Source: Hoeflea sp.
GTDB taxonomy: Bacteria > Pseudomonadota > Alphaproteobacteria > Rhizobiales > Rhizobiaceae
Length of the DNA: 64,000 nt
Assembly: GCF_002733955.1 (NCBI RefSeq)
Contig: NZ_NVXQ01000002.1
Span: 310,001 to 374,000, forward strand
Reading direction: 5' to 3'
Made by a program: the position numbers and the translations under genes. Every line of letters begins with the position of its first letter. Position 1 is the stretch's first letter. Shown in pieces: positions 25,986 through 36,067 of the stretch. Below the pieces are notes generated by a model. That model saw nothing but the letters and a program-made list of their open reading frames with translations, searched no databases and was not told the DNA's origin.

Positions 25986-27785
25986 CTAGCGCGCCTCAGC
26001 GGCGTCGATGACACGGATCTGAACCCGCCGGACACCCTGCCAGTAATCCGCCGACAGCGAGCCGGCAATGTGAAACGTCAGCCCGCGTCCGCCGAGCAGC
26101 GCTGCGCCCATTTCGGTGTCAGCGGCACGGAATGCAATCCCGTTGAGCCGACCGCCATCGGGCCCCGCGAACGACAACTTGATGTGATTCTGTCCAACCA
26201 CACGGGCATCTTTCAGCGTATGGCCGGGCACAGCGAAAACCGGCTGCGGATGTCCTGCACCATAGGGACCAGCTCGTTCGATCATGTCGACAAGATCAAG
26301 CGTTGCACCCGACGCCGAAATGGCGCCATCGATCTTCAACCGGTGTTGCGATGTCAGTCCCGCCACGGCGTCTGCCGCATTGTCCTCGAAAAAGGCCCTG
26401 AGCTCTCCAAGCCGGCTTTGCTCGACCGTCAGCCCGGCAGCCATGGCGTGACCGCCACCCTTGACCAGCAGACCGGCCTCTACCGCCTTTCGCACCAGCC
26501 GGCCGATATCGACACCCGGTATCGATCGGCCCGACCCGGTGCCCTTGCCATTGCCATCGAATGCGATGGCGAAAGCCGGTCTGCGGTAGCGTTCCTTCAG
26601 CCGCGAGGCCAGCAGCCCGACAACCCCGGGATGCCAGCCCTGACGCTCCGTGACGATGACCGCCGGTCCTTCGCCGCTCGCCATCTCGATGGCCGCTTCC
26701 GCATCGGCCTCTTCCAGCATGGCAGCTTCGATCGCCTGGCGCTCCTTGTTCAGCTCTTCCAGCCGTTCGGCAATGGCTGCCGCTTCATCCTTGTCCTCAA
26801 GCGTCAGCAAACGGCTGCCGAGAGCTGCGTCACCAATCCGGCCACCGGCATTGATTCGCGGCCCGATGAGAAAGCCGAGATGATAGGGCGTGACGGGACC
26901 GTTCACGCCGGCCCGCTGCGCAATCGCCGCCAGGCCGACATTGCCCATGCTCCGTGCGGCCAGCAGTCCCTTGACGACGAACGCCCGGTTGAGCCCCTTG
27001 AGAGGCACCACGTCGCAAACCGTCGCCAGCGCCACCAGATCAAGGCACCCAAGCAGATCGAACAAGCTTGCCCGCTCATCGCCCTGCCCGCGCAACAGAC
27101 GCAACGTGCCCGCGAGCACCATGAAGACCACACCACAGGCGCACAAATGCCCAAGCCCGGACAGATCATCCTCGCGGTTGGGATTGACCAGAGCAAGCGC
27201 AACCGGCAGCTCGCTCGCCACCTGGTGATGATCGATCACCACGACTTCGACACCGCGCCGGGCGGCTTCCGCAAGCGATTCATGACTGGTCGAACCGCAG
27301 TCGACCGTGATGATCAGCTTTGCACCGCGGTCAACGAGCTCGCCGATGGCGGTCGGATTGGGGCCGTAGCCTTCAAATATCCGGTCTGGAATGTAAATTT
27401 CACTGGCAAGTCCGAAATGGCGCAGGAACCTCTGCATCAGCGCCGAAGAGGCTGCGCCGTCAACGTCATAGTCACCAAAGATGGCAACCCGCTCGCCACG
27501 CGAGATCGCCAGCGCGATCCGCGCGGCCGCCTTGTCGCAATCCGTCAGCTTCGAGGGATCGGGCATCAGTGTCTTGATGGTCGGATCAAGGAACGCCTTG
27601 GCATCGCCGATGGCAACCTCGCGCCCCGCGAGCACCCGCGCGATCACATCCGGCAGCCCGGTCATCTGCGCAATTGAAATTGCCTTGTTCTCGCTGGTCA
27701 TGTCCAGCCGCGAGACCCATTTCTGTGCGGACAGCGATTGCTCCACCCCAAGAAACGCCCGGTCTGATGCGCTGTTGACTGTCAT
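25986..27785 (-). CDS. recJ: Single-stranded-DNA-specific exonuclease RecJ
   Basis: A 599-residue DHH-superfamily nuclease. The metal-binding motifs are FGDYDVDG at 103-110, VDCGS at 161-165 and IDHH at 184-187; the DHHA1 motif GGGHAMAAG and a C-terminal OB-like domain follow. It degrades single-stranded DNA 5' to 3' in recombination and mismatch repair. The ATG at 27783-27785 matches the usual rhizobial N-terminus; the in-frame upstream extension of 41 residues is not conserved. It lies downstream of glpX but behind a terminator, so it has its own promoter. Length is usual. Confidence 0.93.
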   Translation of the reverse strand: MTVNSASDRAFLGVEQSLSAQKWVSRLDMTSENKAISIAQMTGLPDVIARVLAGREVAIGDAKAFLDPTIKTLMPDPSKLTDCDKAAARIALAISRGERVAIFGDYDVDGAASSALMQRFLRHFGLASEIYIPDRIFEGYGPNPTAIGELVDRGAKLIITVDCGSTSHESLAEAARRGVEVVVIDHHQVASELPVALALVNPNREDDLSGLGHLCACGVVFMVLAGTLRLLRGQGDERASLFDLLGCLDLVALATVCDVVPLKGLNRAFVVKGLLAARSMGNVGLAAIAQRAGVNGPVTPYHLGFLIGPRINAGGRIGDAALGSRLLTLEDKDEAAAIAERLEELNKERQAIEAAMLEEADAEAAIEMASGEGPAVIVTERQGWHPGVVGLLASRLKERYRRPAFAIAFDGNGKGTGSGRSIPGVDIGRLVRKAVEAGLLVKGGGHAMAAGLTVEQSRLGELRAFFEDNAADAVAGLTSQHRLKIDGAISASGATLDLVDMIERAGPYGAGHPQPVFAVPGHTLKDARVVGQNHIKLSFAGPDGGRLNGIAFRAADTEMGAALLGGRGLTFHIAGSLSADYWQGVRRVQIRVIDAAEAR

Positions 27786-27910
27786 GCGAAAACCAACCTG
27801 TTTCAAGCGCCATGCCATCATGGATGCGCTTCCGTTAGGCTCATAGCCCAAACCGCGGCCCGCGGCAAAGCGCGACTGCAATCGCGGGCGACAGCATGCA
27901 GGGTTCAACG

Positions 27911-27941
27911 AAAACGCCCCGGATCTTGCGAAACCGGGGCG
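27911..27941 (-). terminator. Terminator of glpX
   Basis: On the minus strand an 8-bp stem (CGCCCCGG with CCGGGGCG) followed by TTTT, 40 bases after the glpX stop codon and upstream of recJ. Confidence 0.8.
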
Positions 27942-27980
27942 GAGCCATTCTCGAAGTGAAAACCTGGTCTGGCGCGAACG

Positions 27981-28967
27981 CTAGTCGAACTTTTCGAGAT
28001 CCTGATGCCGCGCCTTGATTTCGCGCACCGTCTTTGAGGAAGAGCGCATGACGATGGTGTGGGTGATGATCGCGTCGCGGGTAAATCGCACACCCTGCAA
28101 CATGTTGCCATCGGTCACGCCGGTCGCGGCAAACAGCACGTCACCGCTGGCCATTTCTTCCATCGTGTAAATCTTGTTGGGGTCGGAAATCCCCATCTTG
28201 GCAGCGCGCGCCACCTTTTCCTCGGTGTTGAGCTGCAACCGGCCCTGCATCTGTCCGCCGATGCAGCGCAGCGCCGCAGCCGCCAGCACGCCCTCCGGAG
28301 CTCCGCCGATGCCGAGATAGATGTCGATCCCTGTTTCATCCGGATCGGTGGTGTGGATGACGCCGGCAACGTCGCCGTCACCGATCAAACGGATCGCAGC
28401 GCCCGTGGCCCGGACTTCCTCGATCATCCGTGCGTGGCGCGGCCGGTCGAGGATACATGCGGTCACCTGTTCCACAGGCACGCCCTTGGCGCGGGCCATG
28501 GCATGAATGTTTTCAGTTGGCGTTGCGTCAAGGGACACGGTGTTGGCCGGATATCCCGGTCCGATGGCGACCTTTTCCATGTAGACATCGGGTGCGTAGA
28601 GCAGGCTGCCTTTTTCTGCGATCGCAATCACCGCCAGCGAATTCGGCAGGTTCTTGGCGCAGATGGTGGTGCCTTCGAGCGGATCAAGCGCGATGTCGAC
28701 CTTGGCACCTTCACGGGTGCCGACTTCCTCGCCGATATAGAGCATCGGCGCTTCGTCGCGCTCGCCCTCGCCGATCACCACGGTACCGTCGATCGGCAGG
28801 CGGTTGAGTTCCTGACGCATCGCGTCGACAGCCACCTGGTCGGCTGCCATCTCGTCGCCCCGTCCACGAAGCCGTGCCGCAGCCACGGCAGCTCGTTCGG
28901 TCACACGGGCGATTTCCAGCGTGAGGATACGCTCCAGACCGCTGGCTTCTGTTGGTTTGGCTGACAT
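27981..28967 (-). CDS. glpX: Class II fructose-1,6-bisphosphatase
   Basis: A 328-residue protein of the lithium-sensitive phosphatase fold. Metal-binding motifs are IGEGERDEAPML at 65-76 and ALDPLEGTT at 93-101. It removes the 1-phosphate of fructose-1,6-bisphosphate in gluconeogenesis; some alphaproteobacterial members also act on sedoheptulose-1,7-bisphosphate. It follows hom by 189 bases on the same strand, the usual order in rhizobia (hom-glpX-recJ), but the gap and the absence of overlap leave co-transcription open. The start gives the expected length. Confidence 0.94.
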   Translation of the reverse strand: MSAKPTEASGLERILTLEIARVTERAAVAAARLRGRGDEMAADQVAVDAMRQELNRLPIDGTVVIGEGERDEAPMLYIGEEVGTREGAKVDIALDPLEGTTICAKNLPNSLAVIAIAEKGSLLYAPDVYMEKVAIGPGYPANTVSLDATPTENIHAMARAKGVPVEQVTACILDRPRHARMIEEVRATGAAIRLIGDGDVAGVIHTTDPDETGIDIYLGIGGAPEGVLAAAALRCIGGQMQGRLQLNTEEKVARAAKMGISDPNKIYTMEEMASGDVLFAATGVTDGNMLQGVRFTRDAIITHTIVMRSSSKTVREIKARHQDLEKFD

Positions 28968-29156
28968 GGTCTACTATCCCCCAGGGTACATCGTTTTGCC
29001 GCTCATACAGCGTTCAAACCTAGCAAGGCAATGTGAAAACCGTATTAAAAGCCGTGTTTATTCAAGATTTTGGCCTATTCCAAAACTAAATCGATTAGGC
29101 TGACAACGCCCCCACAGCACCCACCTCCCAAAAGCAGCAGACGGCCACCCAGGCGA

Positions 29157-30479
29157 TCAGTTATCGCGCGTCCGCTCGATCCGGATCACCTGTGGCTCGC
29201 CCGCGAGGTAACCCTCGCTCTTGATCGCATCCACCGCAGACCGCACTTTCGATTCAGTCGTGGCGTGGGTCACCAGGATGACTGTTTGCGGACCCGCGTC
29301 CGACCCTGCCGGACGGGCGCGCTGGACAATCGATTCAAGCGAGATGTCGTTGCTGGCCATGGAGGTGGCGATCGAGGCGAACACCCCTGCCCGGTCATCA
29401 ACCTTGAGCGAGATGAAATAGCCGCCTTCGTGGCTCTGGATCTGCGCCCTTGTGTAGGGCTCGAGTTTGTCCGCGGGCCGGCCAAGTGCAGGCGCATGCT
29501 GGTGGCCCGGCCGGCTCTTTGCGATATCGGCAATATCGCCGAGCACAGCTGACGCCGTGGCTTCTCCGCCGGCGCCGGGGCCGGACAACATCAGCTCGCC
29601 CAGAATGTCGGCTTCGATCGTCACCGCATTGGTCACGCCTTCAACCTGCGCAATCATCGAGCCTTTCGGCACCATGGTCGGGTGAACCCGTTGCTCGATC
29701 CCCGTCGCAGTTCGCTGCGCAACACCGAGCAGCTTGATCCGGTACCCCAACTCATCGGCGGCATGAATGTCATCGATGGAGATATTGGTGATGCCTTCGA
29801 TATAGACCTCGTCGGCAGCAATCTCGGTTCCAAAGGCCAGACTGGTCAGGATCGACAGTTTGTGAGCCGTATCGTTGCCCTCGATGTCAAAGGCCGGATC
29901 AGCTTCGGCATAGCCGAGCCGCTGGGCTTCGGCCAGACACTCGGCAAAGCCCATATTCTCGTGCTCCATCCGGGTCAGGATGTAATTGCAGGTGCCGTTC
30001 ATGATGCCGTAGATCCGCGTCACGGCATTGCCGGTCAAGGATTCGCGCATCGCCTTGATCACGGGAATGCCGCCGGCAACCGCTGCCTCGAAATTCAACA
30101 ACACGCCGTTGGCCTCGGCAAGCCGCGCCAGCTCGACACCGCGCTGGGCCAGCATCGCCTTGTTGGCGGTAACCACGTGCCGCCCCGCAGTCAGTGCCGC
30201 GGTCGCCGCGGCAAGCGCCGGATCGCCTTCGCCACCGATCAGTTCCACCAGCACATCGATATCGGCTTCGCGCGCCATGACCACCGGATCGTCAAACCAG
30301 ACGACACCGTCGAGATTGAGGCCACGGTCACGGCTCCGGTCGCGCGCACACACGGCGGTAATCACGATTTCCCGACCGCAGATGTCGGCCAGGAGATTGT
30401 GCCGGTTGGCGATTATCTGAAACAATGCCGCGCCGACAGTGCCAAGGCCTGCAATGCCGATTTTCAGGGCATCAGTCAT
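29157..30479 (-). CDS. hom: Homoserine dehydrogenase
   Basis: A 440-residue enzyme. The NAD(P)-binding GIAGLGTVG is at 8-16, the catalytic middle domain has the usual NGTCNYILT motif, and the last 80 residues form an ACT regulatory domain (GGYFISLKVDDRAGVFA), which fits feedback control by threonine. It reduces aspartate semialdehyde to homoserine for threonine and methionine. The ATG at 30477-30479 is preceded by AGGTGG. It follows an aminotransferase gene by 87 bases on the same strand and they are probably one operon. Confidence 0.95.
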   Translation of the reverse strand: MTDALKIGIAGLGTVGAALFQIIANRHNLLADICGREIVITAVCARDRSRDRGLNLDGVVWFDDPVVMAREADIDVLVELIGGEGDPALAAATAALTAGRHVVTANKAMLAQRGVELARLAEANGVLLNFEAAVAGGIPVIKAMRESLTGNAVTRIYGIMNGTCNYILTRMEHENMGFAECLAEAQRLGYAEADPAFDIEGNDTAHKLSILTSLAFGTEIAADEVYIEGITNISIDDIHAADELGYRIKLLGVAQRTATGIEQRVHPTMVPKGSMIAQVEGVTNAVTIEADILGELMLSGPGAGGEATASAVLGDIADIAKSRPGHQHAPALGRPADKLEPYTRAQIQSHEGGYFISLKVDDRAGVFASIATSMASNDISLESIVQRARPAGSDAGPQTVILVTHATTESKVRSAVDAIKSEGYLAGEPQVIRIERTRDN

Positions 30480-30566
30480 GTTAAAAGTCCACCTGTATGG
30501 GATCGCCCGCATGAAGATGCGGGACGTTGAAAGTCTAGGCGGGTTTACCGGTGACGAACCGGACGG

Positions 30567-31787
30567 TCAACGCCGGGCGGACAATGAAACCACATTGTCG
30601 CCGCCGCCATTGCCCGAGCTTGCAAAGAAGCGCTTGATGTTGCGCGCCGCCTGGCGGATGCGATGCTCGTTCTCGACCAGCGCGATGCGGACATGCTCGT
30701 CGCCATGTTCGCCGAAGCCGACACCGGGCGCGACCGCGACATCGGCCTTTTCGACCAGCAGCTTGGAAAATTCCAGCGACCCCAGATGCTTGAACTGCTC
30801 GGGGATCGGCGCCCAGGCAAACATTGTTGCAGCCGGTGGCGGCACGTCCCACCCGGCCTTGCCGAAACTCTCGACCAGCACATCGCGGCGGCGTTTGTAG
30901 ATTGAACGCACCTCGGCGATGTCGGCGCCATCACCGTTCAATGCGGCAGTGGCGGCCACCTGTATCGGTGTAAACGCACCATAATCGAGGTAGGACTTGA
31001 CCCGCGTCAGCGCCGAAATCAGCCGCTCGTTACCAACAGCAAATCCCATCCGCCAGCCCGGCATCGAAAACGTCTTCGACATCGAGGTGAATTCGACGCA
31101 GATATCCATCGCGCCAGGTACTTCCAGAACCGACGGCGGCGGCGTGTCGTCGAAATAGATTTCGGAATAGGCCAGGTCGGACAGGATGAGGATGTCGTGC
31201 TTCTTGGCGAAAGCCACCACATCCTTGTAGAAATCAAGCGTCGCGACATAGCTCGTCGGGTTCGACGGGTAATTCAAAATCAGCGCCAGCGGCTTCGGAA
31301 TCGAATGCCGTACCGAGCGTTCCAGCGCGGCAAAGAAACTGTCATCCGGCACAACATCCAGCGAGCGGATCACGCCGCCCGACATGATGAAGCCGAAGGC
31401 ATGGATCGGATAGGTCGGGTTGGGACACAGGATCACATCGCCGGGTGCGGTGATCGCCTGGGCCATGTTGGCAAAGCCTTCCTTGGATCCCAGTGTGGCC
31501 ACCACCTGGGTCTCGGGATTGAGCTTGACGCCAAAACGGCGCTCGTAATAGGCGGCCTGTGCACGCCGGAGACCGGGAATGCCGCGCGAGGTCGAATAGC
31601 GGTGTGTGCGCGGGTCTCTCACCGCTTCGCACAGTTTGTCGACGATGGCGGCAGGTGTCGGCAGGTCGGGATTGCCCATTCCCAGATCAATGATGTCGGC
31701 CCCCCCGGCCCGCGCCGACGCCTTGAGCCGGTTGACCTGCTCAAAGACATAAGGTGGGAGGCGGCGGACTTTGTGAAATTCTTCCAT
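30567..31787 (-). CDS. Class I/II aminotransferase (AlaC-like)
   Basis: A 406-residue fold-type I PLP aminotransferase. The PLP lysine is in SMSKTFSMPGWR, with the substrate-carboxylate arginine in the C-terminal region (EHVRIAL) and the NYPSNPT motif upstream. It most resembles the AlaC/YfdZ group of glutamate-pyruvate aminotransferases, though LL-diaminopimelate and aspartate transaminases are related. Placement directly before hom hints at a role in the aspartate family or in alanine synthesis. The ATG at 31785-31787 is preceded by GGGGAA; an earlier start adds 20 residues of no known character. Confidence 0.9.
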   Translation of the reverse strand: MEEFHKVRRLPPYVFEQVNRLKASARAGGADIIDLGMGNPDLPTPAAIVDKLCEAVRDPRTHRYSTSRGIPGLRRAQAAYYERRFGVKLNPETQVVATLGSKEGFANMAQAITAPGDVILCPNPTYPIHAFGFIMSGGVIRSLDVVPDDSFFAALERSVRHSIPKPLALILNYPSNPTSYVATLDFYKDVVAFAKKHDILILSDLAYSEIYFDDTPPPSVLEVPGAMDICVEFTSMSKTFSMPGWRMGFAVGNERLISALTRVKSYLDYGAFTPIQVAATAALNGDGADIAEVRSIYKRRRDVLVESFGKAGWDVPPPAATMFAWAPIPEQFKHLGSLEFSKLLVEKADVAVAPGVGFGEHGDEHVRIALVENEHRIRQAARNIKRFFASSGNGGGDNVVSLSARR

Positions 31788-31866
31788 GGAATTCCCCGGG
31801 GTTGTGGGCTGAACGCGGAGGCTCTGATTGCACGGATTTGCGTCCAATCCAAGTCAAACGCAAGCT

Positions 31867-32382
31867 CTAATTCTCGATTTCCTGCTGCATATCGCTGCCA
31901 TGGTTGGCGGCCAGAGCCCGCAATTCCTTGAGCCGGGCTTCGTATTGCGCCCGCGCGTCAGGCGTCGACGCCCGGTTGCGAAGCAGTTCTGTCATCTCGG
32001 CTTCCGCCGCCAGCTTTTCCTGGTCGGAGAACTGGCTGTTGGCTGCTTTGGGTTGCTGACCGAAATTCGGATACTGGCCTGACCGGCTTGCACCCGAAGC
32101 CACGAATTCCCTGTTCTCGACAGGCGTGGTCTTCTCAAGCGGAATGACGGACGCAATCCCCGGGTTTCGCCTGGTCGTTGCAGAAGACGCCTGCTCGGTG
32201 CGGATTGCGTCTCCCGCGTTCGAAGCGGCCACCTGATCTGCACCGCTGCCCTGTACTGCTGCCGGGATGGCAGTCGCAGCCGGCACACTCTTTGGGGCCG
32301 CGTCTTCAAGCGAAGCCGTCTGGCATCCGGCAAGAACCAGAAAGCACAGGACAACAATCACGGGACGTATAATCGGCATCAT
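31867..32382 (-). CDS. Small lipoprotein of unknown function
   Basis: A 171-residue protein. The N-terminus is a lipoprotein signal with lipobox LAGC (Cys20), so it is likely tethered to the outer or inner membrane facing the periplasm. The middle is rich in Ala, Ser and Thr and probably disordered. The last 45 residues (DQEKLAAEAEMTELLRN on) look helical with a charged heptad-like pattern, possibly a short coiled coil. I recognise no family. The start is set by the signal peptide; a longer in-frame reading is spurious. It is divergent from phaC. Confidence 0.72.
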   Translation of the reverse strand: MMPIIRPVIVVLCFLVLAGCQTASLEDAAPKSVPAATAIPAAVQGSGADQVAASNAGDAIRTEQASSATTRRNPGIASVIPLEKTTPVENREFVASGASRSGQYPNFGQQPKAANSQFSDQEKLAAEAEMTELLRNRASTPDARAQYEARLKELRALAANHGSDMQQEIEN

Positions 32383-32551
32383 AATCACGAATTTTCCGGT
32401 CTCCACAAAATGGCGGTCATGACATGGACAAAAAAAGTCCCTATCAAGATAGGATAAAGCCAGTATTGGCAGACAAGCAAAGCAAACAAGCCGATTTAAG
32501 GCAGAAGACGGGCAAGAGGCAAGCTCGGGAACATGATGAGGAGACGCCGCC

Positions 32552-34387
32552 ATGGCGGACAGGGGCAAAACGACGGCAGGCAACGACCAGGCTGAGCCGG
32601 GCACGACTTCCGCCGAAGCCTATGTCGTCAAGGATCCCGAGGTCTTTGCCCGCAATGTTGCCCGCATGCTCGAAGAACTCGGCAAGGCTGCATCAGCCTG
32701 GGTGGAACCGCGCGAAAAGGGCGAAGTTGTCGACACCGTTTCCGAGCCGATGGCCGACATGGTCAAGACCTTCTCCAAGGTCGGAGAATACTGGCTGTCC
32801 GATCCCAAGCGTGCCCTTGATGCCCAGACGTCGCTTCTGACCAGCTATTTCGGCATGTGGAGCCAATCCATAGCCCGCATGTCCGGCGAGGACACCAGCC
32901 CCCGCACCCCGACCAGGGACAAGCGCTTCACCGATCCGGACTGGGACGACAATCCGTTCTTCGAGTTCCTGAAGAATGCCTATTTCATCACTTCGGACTG
33001 GGCCAACAAGCTCGTCGACGAGAGTGAAGGCCTCGACGAGCACACGCGCCACAAGGCAGCCTTTTACGTGCGCCAGATCACAAGCGCCCTGTCGCCGGCC
33101 AATTTCATCGCCACCAATCCAGAACTCTACAAGGAAATGGTGTCGTCCAACGGCGCGAACCTGGTCAAGGGCATGCACATGCTGGCCGAGGACATAGCTG
33201 CCGGCAAGGGCGAGCTGCGGCTGCGCCAGTCCGATGCCTCCAAGTTCAAGGTCGGCGAAAACATCGCCGTCTCTCCCGGCAAGGTCATTGCCCAGGACGA
33301 GGTCTGCCAGATCATCCAGTATGATCCGTCGACCGAGACCGTGCTCAAGCGTCCCCTGATGATCGTGCCGCCCTGGATCAACAAGTTCTACATTCTCGAT
33401 CTCAATCCGAAAAAATCCTTCATCAAATGGGCCGTCGATCAGGGGCACACGGTGTTCGTGATCTCCTGGGTCAACCCGGACCAGCGCCATGCCGACAAGG
33501 ACTGGGAATCCTATTCCCGCGAGGGCATATCCTTCGCACTCGACACCATCGAGAAGGCCACCGGCGAACGCGAGGTCAATGCCATCGGCTACTGCGTTGG
33601 CGGCACCTTGCTGGCCGCCACGCTGGCGCTGCACGCCCAGGAGAAGGACAACCGCATTGCCACGGCCACGTTCTTCACCACGCAGACCGATTTCACCTAT
33701 GCCGGCGATCTCAAGGTGTTTGTCGACGAGGCGCAGATCACCTCGATCGAGAACGCCATGGGAAAGAACGGCTATCTCGATGGTTCGAAAATGGCCACGG
33801 CGTTCAACATGTTGCGCGCCTCGGACCTGATCTGGCCCTACGTGGTCAACAACTATCTCAAGGGCAAGGATCCGATGCCCTTCGACCTGCTCTACTGGAA
33901 TTCCGACGCCACCCGCATGCCCGCGGCCAACCACTCCTACTACCTGCGCAACTGCTATCTCGAAAACAACCTGTCGCAAGGCAAGATGCAGCTTGCCGGC
34001 AAGACCCTCAAGCTCAGCGACATCAAGATCCCGATCTACAATCTCGCGGCCAAGGAAGACCACATTGCCCCTGCCCGCTCGGCCTATATCGGCGGCAAGC
34101 TGTTCGGCGGCGACGTGACCTATGTCATGGCCGGCTCGGGCCACATCGCAGGCGTCGTCAACCCGCCCGTATCCGGGAAATACCAGTTCTGGTCTGATGG
34201 TCCGACACATGCCGAGTTTGACGACTGGGTGGCAGGCGCTGTCGAGACACCGGGATCCTGGTGGCCGCACTGGCACGCCTGGATCCGTGCCGGCTCCAAT
34301 GAAGAAGTGCCGGCGCGCAAACCCGGCGGCAAGAAGCTCAAGCCCATAGAGGCCGCTCCCGGGTCCTACGTCCAGGTTCGGATCTGA
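32552..34387 (+). CDS. phaC: Class I poly(3-hydroxyalkanoate) synthase
   Basis: A 611-residue enzyme. The lipase-like box GYCVGG places the nucleophile Cys348, and the other triad members are Asp503 in KEDHIAP and His531 in GSGHIAG. It polymerises (R)-3-hydroxyacyl-CoA into storage granules. The N-terminal 100 residues are the variable domain. Length and motifs fit class I, which needs no PhaE or PhaR partner. The strong GAGGAG ribosome site supports the start at 32552. No phaAB or phasin gene is adjacent, as is usual in rhizobia. Confidence 0.94.
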   Translation: MADRGKTTAGNDQAEPGTTSAEAYVVKDPEVFARNVARMLEELGKAASAWVEPREKGEVVDTVSEPMADMVKTFSKVGEYWLSDPKRALDAQTSLLTSYFGMWSQSIARMSGEDTSPRTPTRDKRFTDPDWDDNPFFEFLKNAYFITSDWANKLVDESEGLDEHTRHKAAFYVRQITSALSPANFIATNPELYKEMVSSNGANLVKGMHMLAEDIAAGKGELRLRQSDASKFKVGENIAVSPGKVIAQDEVCQIIQYDPSTETVLKRPLMIVPPWINKFYILDLNPKKSFIKWAVDQGHTVFVISWVNPDQRHADKDWESYSREGISFALDTIEKATGEREVNAIGYCVGGTLLAATLALHAQEKDNRIATATFFTTQTDFTYAGDLKVFVDEAQITSIENAMGKNGYLDGSKMATAFNMLRASDLIWPYVVNNYLKGKDPMPFDLLYWNSDATRMPAANHSYYLRNCYLENNLSQGKMQLAGKTLKLSDIKIPIYNLAAKEDHIAPARSAYIGGKLFGGDVTYVMAGSGHIAGVVNPPVSGKYQFWSDGPTHAEFDDWVAGAVETPGSWWPHWHAWIRAGSNEEVPARKPGGKKLKPIEAAPGSYVQVRI

Positions 34388-34471
34388 CACCAGTCGTCTC
34401 TTTAATTTGCACCGCCCCGATTCCTTGCCCCCATTTGCGGGCCAACGCGATGCCTGTTATGCGCGCTCACC

Positions 34472-35194
34472 ATGATCTTTGACCCGCCGCTCATTCCCGC
34501 GACCCTGATACGCCGCTACAAGCGTTTCCTGTTCGATGCAGAGCTCGACACCGGCGAGCTGATTACCGGCTCCTGCCCCAATACCGGCTCGATGCGCGGG
34601 CTGACCGAGCCCGGTTCCAGGTGCTATCTCACCCGGCATACCTCAACCACCCGCAAATACGCCCACGCGCTGGAACTGGTCGAGGCCGACAACACGCTCG
34701 TCGGCATCAACACCGACAGGCCCAACCTGTTGGTTGAGGAGGCGATCGACAAGGGTCTGATCGGATCGCTGGGAACCTACGCCACGCGCAGGCGCGAACA
34801 GAAATACGGACTGAATTCCCGCATCGACATTCTTCTCGAGGATCAGGATAAAGGCCGGGCCTATGTGGAGGTCAAGAATGTGCATTTTCGCCGCAGTGAG
34901 GGGCTGGCCGAATTTCCCGACAGTGTGACGACCCGTGGCGCCAAGCATCTTGAGGAGCTCGGAGATATGGCAGAGGCTGGACACCGCGCGATAATGGTCT
35001 ATCTGATCCAGCGCAGCGATGTGGACCGGCTGAGCCTGTGCCGCGATCTCGACCCGGCCTACGCAGCCGCCTTTGATCGCGCCATGACCCGCGGGGTTGA
35101 AGCCTGCGCCATACGGTGCAAGATCACATCTGAGCAAATCAGCGCTGAGACGATCGTACCCGTTGAGGAAACCCGCCTAAACAGCGTATTGTAG
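34472..35194 (+). CDS. sfsA: Sugar fermentation stimulation protein A homologue
   Basis: A 240-residue protein of the SfsA family, with motifs [12 protein letters not shown] at about 30-41, YVEVKNVHF in the middle and [13 protein letters not shown] after it. The acidic-basic pattern (E-K in VEVKN) resembles the PD-(D/E)xK nuclease core, and DNA binding has been reported for the E. coli protein; its role is unclear. No ribosome site is apparent before the ATG. It is on the same strand as map 45 bases later, which suggests co-transcription. Confidence 0.9.
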   Translation: MIFDPPLIPATLIRRYKRFLFDAELDTGELITGSCPNTGSMRGLTEPGSRCYLTRHTSTTRKYAHALELVEADNTLVGINTDRPNLLVEEAIDKGLIGSLGTYATRRREQKYGLNSRIDILLEDQDKGRAYVEVKNVHFRRSEGLAEFPDSVTTRGAKHLEELGDMAEAGHRAIMVYLIQRSDVDRLSLCRDLDPAYAAAFDRAMTRGVEACAIRCKITSEQISAETIVPVEETRLNSVL

Positions 35195-35239
35195 AACAAG
35201 ACCGGTTCAACCGGCCCGAAAATGACAAAGCGAGCCACC

Positions 35240-36067
35240 ATGGTTACCTATATTGATGCCGCATCGGCCCCGATGAAGAACACCGGCCAGATCCGGCTCT
35301 ATGGCGAGGAAGGGTTTGAAGGCATGCGCAAGGCAAGCCAGATTACCGCCAGATGCCTGGACGAACTGGTCACCCGCGCCGTGCCGGGCGCAACCACCAA
35401 CGAGATTGACCGCTTTGTCTATGAATTCGGCATGGATCACGGCGCCCTGCCCGCGACGCTGAACTATCGCGGCTACACCAAATCCTGCTGCACCTCGATC
35501 AATCACGTGGTCTGTCATGGCATCCCAAATGACAAGCCGCTGCGCGAAGGCGAGATCGTCAATATCGACGTCACCTATGTGCTCGACGGCTGGCATGGCG
35601 ATTCAAGCCGGATGTATCCGATCGGGGAAATCAAGCGCGCCGCCGAACGGCTTCTCGAGATCACCCACAAGTCGCTGATGCTGGGCATCGAGGCGGTCAA
35701 GCCCGGCGCACGCACCGGCGCCGTCGGCGAAGCAATCCAGAAATACGCCGAATCCGAACGCTGTTCCGTCGTCCGCGATTTCTGCGGCCACGGCGTCGGC
35801 AAGCTTTTTCATGATGCGCCGAACATCCTGCATTACGGCCGCGCCGGGGAAGGTCCGGAAATGCGCCCCGGCATGATCTTCACCATCGAGCCGATGATCA
35901 ATCTCGGGCGCCCCCATGTGAAGGTGCTCTCCGACGGCTGGACGGCGGTGACGCGCGACCGGTCGCTGACCGCACAATACGAGCACACCATCGGTGTGAC
36001 CGAAACCGGCTGCGAGATATTCACCCTCTCGCCAGCCAGCCTGGATCGTCCCGGGCTGCCCGCATGA
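35240..36067 (+). CDS. map: Type I methionine aminopeptidase
   Basis: A 275-residue pita-bread metalloprotease. The five metal ligands fall at Asp110, Asp121, His184, Glu217 and Glu248 with the same spacing as in E. coli MetAP, and the substrate-contacting His93 is in VCHGIP. It removes the initiator methionine from new proteins. The ATG at 35240 is preferred to one at 35222, but neither has a strong ribosome site. The stop codon overlaps the radC start (ATGA), so the two are coupled. No N-terminal zinc-finger extension is present. Confidence 0.94.
   Translation: MVTYIDAASAPMKNTGQIRLYGEEGFEGMRKASQITARCLDELVTRAVPGATTNEIDRFVYEFGMDHGALPATLNYRGYTKSCCTSINHVVCHGIPNDKPLREGEIVNIDVTYVLDGWHGDSSRMYPIGEIKRAAERLLEITHKSLMLGIEAVKPGARTGAVGEAIQKYAESERCSVVRDFCGHGVGKLFHDAPNILHYGRAGEGPEMRPGMIFTIEPMINLGRPHVKVLSDGWTAVTRDRSLTAQYEHTIGVTETGCEIFTLSPASLDRPGLPA

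Noticed and set aside
25878-27677. A 599-codon open frame on the plus strand opposite recJ
   Set aside because: recJ has all its motifs on the minus strand; the antisense frame is a by-product of GC-rich codon use and its product resembles nothing.
32693-34390. A 565-codon open frame opposite phaC
   Set aside because: phaC is certain from its catalytic triad and length; the opposite frame is a codon-bias shadow.
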